A stretch of DNA of 55,805 nucleotides from JBGSKY01 sp041740995 (lineage in GTDB: Bacteria; Planctomycetota; Planctomycetia; Pirellulales; Pirellulaceae). The translations under genes were made by a program, and so were the position numbers. Numbering within the stretch: position 1 is the stretch's first letter; each line of letters opens with the position of its first letter. Shown here piece after piece: positions 49,417 through 55,805 of the stretch. The notes beneath the pieces are model-generated. The model had not been told where the DNA came from. It was given only the letters and a program-made list of their open reading frames with translations, and searched no databases. Location: the NCBI GenBank assembly GCA_041740995.1, contig JBGSKY010000328.1, positions 1 to 55,805 on the forward strand, written 5' to 3'.

Positions 49417-51816
49417 TTAGTGAGCGAATTGATATCCGAACACAGCGTTGAAACCCGCTCCATCCACGCCACTGCCCAAGACACGATAGTATTTGTCGGT
49501 GATATTTTCTAGCGACAGTGAAACTTGATGATTGTTCGTTCGCCCAAAGGTTCTACCTGTGCGAGCGTTGAGAGTCGCGTAGCCAGGCGTTCCCCCTGGT
49601 AGGAACCGGACGTCGCTAAGGTTTGTTTGATTGTAGCGATCCGCTCGGTTCACCATCCATGTGTAAACGTCAAAGTAGCTGCGAGAAATAGGCTCATTGA
49701 AGCGTAATCCTAAAGTGCCCTGCGTCGGAGGGATTCTGGAAATTGGTTCGTTGCTTGAGGTCAGCTGACCGTACGTGTACGCAAAATTTCCGTACAACGA
49801 CAGAGCGTTGGTCAACAGATATTCACCGTTTAGTTCAGTACCGTTGAGATAGGCCGTTTGGTTGGTTAAAAAATCTGTGCCGCCGATTGTTTCACGCGAA
49901 AGGAAACTATCAAAATCTGTCCAATATTCGACTGCTTGCAGACGGTATCGTTCGGAATCGTATTTGACGCCGACTTCGTAGGTATAACTATGCTCTGCCT
50001 GTGCAGACAAGTTACCAACTAGGGGCACCGATTGGTTATTTTGCAGCGACGTTTTGTTAGCGGTCAAATCATCGATTGTCGGAGCGCGGAAACCTTCATA
50101 AACACCACCGATGAGTCGGACTTCATCAGTCAACAGATAGCTTAAACCGAGACTCCCAATCCAATCTTGGTAGCTTCGCTGAAAACTGATTGGACCGAGG
50201 ACATCAAAATTAGGCGTTCCTGAAACGTTGATATTTTCATATCGCACCGACGTCGTTGTGCTCAACCGATCGGTCAACGAAACATTCCATGACAGGTAGG
50301 TGCCGACGCGATCTGCCGCTGAATCGTCTGGATACTGCGGGTCCGTCGTTGTTGCCGTCGCGTTGGGCAATGTTGGATTGTTGATGCGAACTCGTTGGGA
50401 GTTAATCTCTTCATTGTAATAATCTGCCCCGTACGTAAACTTCCCAAACTCTTCTAGATTTTTGACAGCAGATACAGTCGTTCCCCAACCAAGATCGTCA
50501 AACTCACCAACTTCTCTACGAGTAGGAACGGCGTTTGGCGAGTTGCTGGAATACCTATCAACTGTTGACGCTTCTTTGGTACGAGAACCGGACAGAGTCG
50601 CCGAGTATAGGTCTGCTATCACTAACCCTTCTGGAGCGATTCCTTCGATGCGTCCGTAAATTAAATCGCGCTGTTGAGGATCGAAAAATGTCGGCCGCTG
50701 CGTGGGCACGCTTCCGTCCGGTGCTGGTCCGAGTACGAAGGGCAAGAATCGATCGCTGCGAGCTAAATCCTGTTGCTCGAAATGTTGCAAAGCAACGGTC
50801 AGCAAGTGCTCGTCGGACAACATGCGTTGCACTTTGACGTCACCGGCGTATTGCTGATAGTCTGTGGCAGGCTGTCGACCAAGTCCGCCTCCGCGATCCA
50901 AGTTTCCAACGTCGAGATACGAAACACCGCCAGTGATTCCAGTGTTTCCATACCAACCACCAAAACCAGTTCGTGTGTAGCTGGAACCTTCAGCCGTACT
51001 ATAAAATTGACTGAACTGAGGGCTCATGTAGTCACCTCGTATCGGATCCGGCGAACGCGTAACCACATTGATTACACCGCCAATTGCGTCGCTGCCCCAC
51101 AGCGCAGATTCTGCACCGCGAATGATTTCGATTCTTTCAATCGAGCCTGGATCAATCGTTGATGCGTACTGATTCGGTCCAGGTCTCAGAATGCTGGTGT
51201 TCATCCGGATCCCATCGACCAGAATCAGAATCTGTTGTCCCGTCAACCCACGAATAAACGGAGATAGCTGCCCATTGCCAGTCTGTTGTAAAGTTACTCC
51301 GACTTCATTTTGCAGAGCGCGGAAGACTGTCGATGCCTGACGACGGTCAAGTGTTTCTCGATCAACAACCGTTGCTAGCTGCGGCGTTTGAAAAAGGTTC
51401 GTGTCCTCACGAAAGATACTGTTAAGACCCGTTGGATTACTGCTTGTGCCTCCGAAAGTTTGGCTGCTTAGCGACGGAAAGTCTCGTCCAAAAGTTATCG
51501 TGTTGCTGCTGGAACTGGATGATGCAGCGTTGGGCAAAGAGCCGCTCGAAGGTCCGTCAAATGTTGTGGCTGCACCTGAATTGAAACCGATGGAAGGAGG
51601 AGATGTCGCCTGCGAATCAGATTGCAAGCCGGATTCAAAATCCAAAGGTGTCGATAGTTGAGCAGGCGGTCGGACTTCTATAGGCGGCAGCGTAGGCACA
51701 TCATCGACTTGAATTGCCGTTGCCGAAGTTACAAGCGAGGACGACACGTTCTGACTCATTGCCGTCTTTGATGCCAAGCAAAAAAACAGCGACGCAAAAA
51801 ACCATGACTTCTTCAA
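49417..51816 (-). CDS. TonB-dependent outer-membrane receptor
   Basis: This 799-residue receptor starts with TTG at 51816 (AGGAG seven bases upstream) and has a signal peptide (FFASLFFCLASKTAMSQ). A Ser/Pro-rich linker is followed by a plug domain (~150-260: VFRALQNEVGVTLQQTGNG, PFIRGLTGQQILILVDGIRM, SIERIEIIRGAESALWGSDA, IGGVINVVTRSP). The rest is a beta-barrel ending NITDKYYRVLGSGVDG...GYQFAH. It imports a siderophore, haem or cobalamin-like ligand; the substrate cannot be told. It is divergent from a TonB-family gene, which probably energises it. Confidence 0.93.
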   Translation of the reverse strand: MKKSWFFASLFFCLASKTAMSQNVSSSLVTSATAIQVDDVPTLPPIEVRPPAQLSTPLDFESGLQSDSQATSPPSIGFNSGAATTFDGPSSGSLPNAASSSSSSNTITFGRDFPSLSSQTFGGTSSNPTGLNSIFREDTNLFQTPQLATVVDRETLDRRQASTVFRALQNEVGVTLQQTGNGQLSPFIRGLTGQQILILVDGIRMNTSILRPGPNQYASTIDPGSIERIEIIRGAESALWGSDAIGGVINVVTRSPDPIRGDYMSPQFSQFYSTAEGSSYTRTGFGGWYGNTGITGGVSYLDVGNLDRGGGLGRQPATDYQQYAGDVKVQRMLSDEHLLTVALQHFEQQDLARSDRFLPFVLGPAPDGSVPTQRPTFFDPQQRDLIYGRIEGIAPEGLVIADLYSATLSGSRTKEASTVDRYSSNSPNAVPTRREVGEFDDLGWGTTVSAVKNLEEFGKFTYGADYYNEEINSQRVRINNPTLPNATATTTDPQYPDDSAADRVGTYLSWNVSLTDRLSTTTSVRYENINVSGTPNFDVLGPISFQRSYQDWIGSLGLSYLLTDEVRLIGGVYEGFRAPTIDDLTANKTSLQNNQSVPLVGNLSAQAEHSYTYEVGVKYDSERYRLQAVEYWTDFDSFLSRETIGGTDFLTNQTAYLNGTELNGEYLLTNALSLYGNFAYTYGQLTSSNEPISRIPPTQGTLGLRFNEPISRSYFDVYTWMVNRADRYNQTNLSDVRFLPGGTPGYATLNARTGRTFGRTNNHQVSLSLENITDKYYRVLGSGVDGAGFNAVFGYQFAH

Positions 51817-52100
51817 GACGTTGCTCCTAACATGCGAGGCTTGCTTTCCGCATTCACAGAAAGATGAAACCTCGGCAAACCTCGTGGACGTTACGACTCA
51901 AAACTTCGGCATTTGCGGAACAACTGGGTTAGTTAATTTTCGTGTCTCTAAAGATTTTTGGAGAATTGTTAAAAAATTCCGATCGACGCAATTTGTGGTA
52001 GTGTTTTTTCCGTCGCCTACGATCAAAATTGCGCCTAAGGCAAAATAGAAGTTTTGTCGCTTAAGATGGATGTTGTGGTGCATCATCCAATTTGGACGAT
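51817..52100. promoter_or_regulatory. Divergent promoter region of the TonB receptor and TonB genes
   Basis: These 284 bp separate the two divergent genes. I looked for a Fur-type palindrome or cobalamin riboswitch that would reveal the ligand and did not find a convincing one. Confidence 0.35.
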
Positions 52101-52901
52101 ATGAAAACTGTTTCGCTGCAACAATTGTTTCCTCGCATGTCAGTACAAGTTTTGTCTTCTTTACCAAAGTCTATCATCGTTTCGTCGGCTGTTCACGCGA
52201 CTGCGCTCGCTGCTTTGATAGCCTGGCCAAGCACCGAAACAGAGCGATTTGAGTCGACTGGCGCTCGCGAAGTTATCTCGATCTCGGTGACCTTGCCTTC
52301 ACAACCTAGCGATGAATCAGCAAGCTTTGATATCGAAATTGAAACAACCGAAATAGAGATTGAAGACGCAAAACGGCTGATCGATTTAGAACCAATCAAG
52401 ACAGATCTACTCCAGCAGCAACCTTCAAAACAAGCCACCGTTCCATCGACAATGGAGATCGCTTCGTCGCTAAAGTCAAAGTTTAGATTGGAACGCAAAA
52501 TCGCACCGGAGTTGCGAGTCGAGCCACTTCACGAACCTGATGTTGTTCCACAGCCAAGGAAGAAAGCAGAACTAGCAGTGGCAGCTCCATCGGTAACAGC
52601 TCAAGTCCCGATGGAACAAATAGTCGGACTGTCTGATGAGAAAGCAATCTTTACTAAAAGCGACCCACCGATTTATCCGGCCAATTCAGTGGCGAGACGC
52701 GAAGAGGGGGTGGTGATTTTGCGAATATCGATTGACGTCACGGGCAAAGTTGATCGCGTCGAATTGATGCAATCCAGTGGTTATGCGGCATTGGATCAGG
52801 CAGCAATCGGGGCCGTTAGCAAATGGCAGGGGCACCCGGCGAAACGATTCGGTATGGCGGTTGAATCCGTTGAAGTGCTTCCAATCAGCTTCCGCCTCTA
52901 G
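52101..52901 (+). CDS. TonB-family energy-transducing protein
   Basis: The ATG at 52101 is preferred over an upstream TTG. The 266-residue protein has one N-terminal membrane helix (IIVSSAVHATALAALIAW), an acidic periplasmic linker (FDIEIETTEIEIEDAKRL) and a TonB C-terminal domain (~175-266: YPANSVARREEGVVILRI, VDRVELMQSSGYAALDQAA, SKWQGHPAKRFG). It couples proton-motive force from an ExbBD complex to the receptor encoded divergently. No exbB or exbD is visible in the window. Confidence 0.88.
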   Translation: MKTVSLQQLFPRMSVQVLSSLPKSIIVSSAVHATALAALIAWPSTETERFESTGAREVISISVTLPSQPSDESASFDIEIETTEIEIEDAKRLIDLEPIKTDLLQQQPSKQATVPSTMEIASSLKSKFRLERKIAPELRVEPLHEPDVVPQPRKKAELAVAAPSVTAQVPMEQIVGLSDEKAIFTKSDPPIYPANSVARREEGVVILRISIDVTGKVDRVELMQSSGYAALDQAAIGAVSKWQGHPAKRFGMAVESVEVLPISFRL

Positions 52902-53619
52902 CGTCCGAGACAGTCAGAAATGGTCTAAAAACAGGAGCTAGCGAAGAATGGTGCTGGCTTGACGGCTGAACAGCGGTGGCGTAACGATTGCGGTTCGGGC
53001 TGCGAGGAAAAGCTATCTGGTCATAGGACTAGGTGCTGCACTTCAACCGCTGGATAGTCACTGTGATCTGACAAAACTTTATATACCTGTGTCGAATCGA
53101 CTGAGTCACTCGATGTGGACAACGATTGGAACTTGTGGATGAGAGCGTTTGTCAATGAACATCGAAATGGAGATCATTGGCGATGGGACATGAGTACGAA
53201 ACAGAAAGTTCGTTTGTCGCATACTTTGTTGATGCAAGCCGCTGGTTAGAACCGTTCCATAAATAAAGTTTTGGCAGCATGCAATCGGTCTTCTAAGTCG
53301 GTCGGGAATTGGTTGAACCGATTGTTCACATCGAAACCTGCTTGAGTGAGCGAGCGACACGAACACTCATTTCACGGACCGTCGTCGTTATTCTAAATCA
53401 GGATGGAGCTGCGAGTGCCGCGCTACCCTATTTGTTAATTTACGCTCGATCCAAGCAGGAAACTTCAACAAAAAATTCCGGTTTTTCGTAAGTTGACTCT
53501 ATTTGAAAATCACTGCAAGTCGTAGGCGCACGTCGCTGAGTGACACGCGAAATTTTCCAGCAAGATAGAAACAGATCTTATAGAATACGCTCGGCATTTA
53601 ACTCTGAGGCTAATTTTCT
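52902..53619. other. Intergenic region upstream of the kinase gene
   Basis: About 720 bp contain no supported gene; ORFs on either strand (for example 53106-53366, minus) have no recognisable motif. A TATAGAAT near 53578-53585 is a possible -10 element about 35 bp before the kinase ATG, but no -35 partner is clear. Confidence 0.4.
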
Positions 53620-55805
53620 ATGACAGTCGATCCAGAAATACCTTCCGATCCGGAAACTGTGCCTTTCGACAAGCAAGCGGTCAATCGGGTGCGTGACAGT
53701 CTCAAGTCCGCTCGAGAAACGGTTGGACCATATCGCATCCTTGAAAAGCTTGGGCAGGGTGGGATGGGGGAAGTCTATCGAGCCGAACAACGCTCGCCGA
53801 TCCGTCGCGAAGTGGCACTCAAGCTGATCAAACTTGGCATGGATACCAAGGAAGTTATCGCGCGTTTTTCCGCAGAACGACAAGCCTTAGCTATGATGGA
53901 TCATCCCAATATAGCCAAGGTTTTCGACGCTGGCAGCGACGAAATGGGACGCCCCTATTTCGTCATGGAGTACGTCAAAGGCAATCCAATCACCGACTAT
54001 GCAGATCAAAAACAACTTTCGCTAGACGACCGTTTAAAGCTTTTCGAACAAGTCTGCCATGCCATCCAGCACGCGCATCACAAAGGGGTTGTCCATCGCG
54101 ATCTCAAGCCAAGCAACGTCTTAGTCAGCACACAAGATGGTCGGCCGCATGCCAAAGTGATCGACTTCGGTATTGCTAAAGCAATGAACCAACCACTGAC
54201 CGACATGACACTCTTTACCGAGCATGCGCTGATGGTCGGTACGCCCGCATACATGAGCCCCGAACAGGCCGAAGGGAACATCGACATCGATACCCGCAGC
54301 GACGTCTATAGCTTAGGTGTCCTGCTTTACGAACTCCTAACCGGCCATACTCCATTTGATCCACAGCGACTCCGCAAAGCCGCCATCATGGAAGTCGCCC
54401 GAATTCTTCGTGACGAGGAGCCACCGAAACCGAGCACGCGAGTCAGTGCCATCGAACAAAGAACCGATCCTAAAGTCGAAAAAAAGGCCTCATCTTCGTC
54501 AACTTCTAATCGCAGCAACTCGAAGCTAGCCTCTCTGGCCAAAGCTCGCTCGCTCGCCCCCGATTCGTACGTCAAGAACCTACGTGGCGAGCTCGACTGG
54601 ATCGTGATGAAAGCCTTAGAAAAGGACCGCACCCGCCGATACACCACGCCTGCCGATTTTGCTGAAGATATCCAGCGCCACCTAGACGGCATCCCCATCG
54701 AAGCGGCACCGCCGCGCTTCTCCTACCGAACATACAAGTTCGTAAGGCATTATCGAGCTCAAGTCATTACGCTAGCCACGATTGGTCTGATCTTGTTATC
54801 GGCTACTGTGGCGATCAGCTTTCTTGCAATTCGTTTGCAAAGGCAGTTCAACACTGCGACGCTGGCGCAAAAGACGGCCGAAGCGGCGCGAGACAGCGAG
54901 CAAGTACAACGCGACCACGCAGACAAGATGGCTGAAAGAAATCAGCAACTTTTGTATTCGGCGAATATCAATTTTGCAATGCAATCATGGAATAGCGGTG
55001 CCGTACCGAGGGTGCTCAAGCTTCTTGAGCAGTCGGCACCGTCGCACGGAGCACGCGATTTGCGAAGTTTTCCATGGTACTCCCTCTGGCATCGATGTTT
55101 GCCTTACGCGGCGACGACGATTCTGCGGCACGACGCACCCGTAAACGCCATCGCTTATGCACGCGATGGTCTGCAAATGGCCTGCGGACTGGACGACGGT
55201 TCAATTGAACTTTGGAACACGAATGGGAGATCACATGTACGAACCATCTCGACCGATCTTGGGTCGTTACGCATGATTACTTTTTCGAAGAACGATGAGG
55301 TCTTAGTTGCATGGGGAACAAATGGATTGAGCCTTTTTCTTGTTAGCAACGGAGCTCAACAGATTTCATTTCCCGATAGAACCGAGCCAATCGTTCGTGT
55401 CGCGGTTTCTTCCAAAAATGGTCGCGTTTGCGTCGGCAAGCCCGACGGTAAGTTCGTAATATGGGATCCATTTGGCAAACATGCCGACGTCCACGTCAAT
55501 GCCCACGAATACGAAATCGTCTCGTTGGCTTGGGCTGAAGAGGCGGAAATCGTCGCTTCAGGTGACACGGCAAACGAAGTCTGCGTTTGGAACGCGATTA
55601 CCGGCGAAAAAATTAATCAGGCTCCGATGGTTGGAGGTCCAGATCACGATAATGGTTTGGCATTGTCTCCCGACGGTGACTACGTCGTCGCTAACGGCTA
55701 TCAAAGATATCATCAGTGGGAATGCGCATCTGGAATGAGCGTGAGAACTGTTTACTGTCATGAAAACGAGCTCATAAATGGAATTGCGTGGTCGCACGAT
55801 GGATC
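53620..55805 (+). CDS. Ser/Thr protein kinase with transmembrane helix and WD40 repeats (3' end outside window)
   Basis: The frame opens at the ATG at 53620 and runs off the window after ~728 codons. The Hanks-type kinase domain (~38-300) has GQGGMGEV (45-52), Lys68 in ALKLI, HRDLKPSN (159-166), DFG (182-184) and SPE (213-215). It is followed by a Ser/Lys linker, a juxtamembrane region and one membrane helix (ITLATIGLILLSATVAISF, ~382-400). A coiled-coil segment and WD40 repeats then begin near residue 500 (VNAIAYARDGLQMACGLDDG, SIELWNTNG, FVIWDPFG, VCVWNAITG). This is the planctomycete WD40-kinase class, with sensing or scaffolding outside the membrane and kinase inside. It could act with the FHA protein at 28230; this is inference. 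Confidence 0.92.
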   Translation, partial: MTVDPEIPSDPETVPFDKQAVNRVRDSLKSARETVGPYRILEKLGQGGMGEVYRAEQRSPIRREVALKLIKLGMDTKEVIARFSAERQALAMMDHPNIAKVFDAGSDEMGRPYFVMEYVKGNPITDYADQKQLSLDDRLKLFEQVCHAIQHAHHKGVVHRDLKPSNVLVSTQDGRPHAKVIDFGIAKAMNQPLTDMTLFTEHALMVGTPAYMSPEQAEGNIDIDTRSDVYSLGVLLYELLTGHTPFDPQRLRKAAIMEVARILRDEEPPKPSTRVSAIEQRTDPKVEKKASSSSTSNRSNSKLASLAKARSLAPDSYVKNLRGELDWIVMKALEKDRTRRYTTPADFAEDIQRHLDGIPIEAAPPRFSYRTYKFVRHYRAQVITLATIGLILLSATVAISFLAIRLQRQFNTATLAQKTAEAARDSEQVQRDHADKMAERNQQLLYSANINFAMQSWNSGAVPRVLKLLEQSAPSHGARDLRSFPWYSLWHRCLPYAATTILRHDAPVNAIAYARDGLQMACGLDDGSIELWNTNGRSHVRTISTDLGSLRMITFSKNDEVLVAWGTNGLSLFLVSNGAQQISFPDRTEPIVRVAVSSKNGRVCVGKPDGKFVIWDPFGKHADVHVNAHEYEIVSLAWAEEAEIVASGDTANEVCVWNAITGEKINQAPMVGGPDHDNGLALSPDGDYVVANGYQRYHQWECASGMSVRTVYCHENELINGIAWSHDG

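Noticed and set aside
51817..52100. Cobalamin riboswitch or Fur box between the TonB receptor and TonB genes
   Set aside because: No B12-box-like or 19-bp Fur-like palindrome was found.
53106..53366. 86-residue minus-strand gene in the region before the kinase
   Set aside because: No motif, no clear ribosome-binding site, and composition like non-coding DNA.

Overview
The window looks like a chromosomal segment of a planctomycete, most likely of the Pirellulaceae (Rhodopirellula/Rubripirellula type). The reasons are a Ser/Thr kinase fused to WD40 repeats, paired FHA domains, large low-complexity lipoproteins, many hypothetical secreted proteins, a GGQ release-factor-like protein and palindromic intergenic repeats. 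This assignment comes from gene content only. No rRNA, tRNA or CRISPR array was found by eye.

1-7330 (+): a polymorphic-toxin region. It has the C-terminus of a large secreted protein followed by a membrane-anchored partner, an intact IS5-family element, a small ORF coupled to an ankyrin lipoprotein, two tandem Hint-tail/AHH-nuclease modules each translationally coupled to an ankyrin immunity protein, and an orphan SUFU-type immunity gene. 7376-10012: a glycosyltransferase-TPR-sulfotransferase gene whose 3' end runs into a decayed IS5-type element. The first AHH ORF begins with a copied piece of this glycosyltransferase's 5' end.

10278-26757 (-): redox and sulfur metabolism. A thioredoxin/PDZ/haem protein lies next to a peroxiredoxin reading frame with two in-frame TGA codons. 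Then, in transcription order, come a di-haem peroxidase, a DsrE-like secreted protein, CcoS, CcoN, CcoO, a mono-haem CcoP-like cytochrome, a CcoI-like copper P-type ATPase, and one ORF joining an FAD oxidoreductase to a methyltransferase that carries its own signal peptide. Most of these overlap by 1-4 nt. Next is a sulfide/persulfide module: ArsR regulator with two matching operators, rhodanese-DUF2892, TauE/SafE, MBL-rhodanese, and a DUF1641 remnant. A haemerythrin-like gene lies upstream.

27132-32761: a Gly/Tyr-rich secreted protein, Rhs debris, a two-FHA protein, a DUF486 membrane protein, metF-mog, and a Pro/Ser-rich lipoprotein. 33279-38584: a manganese-type ABC importer (binding protein, ATPase, two permeases with DtxR-like C-terminal tails) divergent from mntR, with two MntR-box palindromes between them. 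38617-44799: a K+ channel with RCK domains, acs, a release-factor-like protein, hypotheticals and a GYF_2 protein. 45302-49216: a GT87 membrane glycosyltransferase and two secreted hypotheticals, one Cys-rich. 49417-52901: a TonB-dependent receptor divergent from a TonB-family protein. 53620-end: a Ser/Thr kinase-WD40 protein cut by the window edge.

The most interesting part is the toxin/immunity array. It shows module duplication, a near-identical 102-bp recombination tract, and capture of a glycosyltransferase start.
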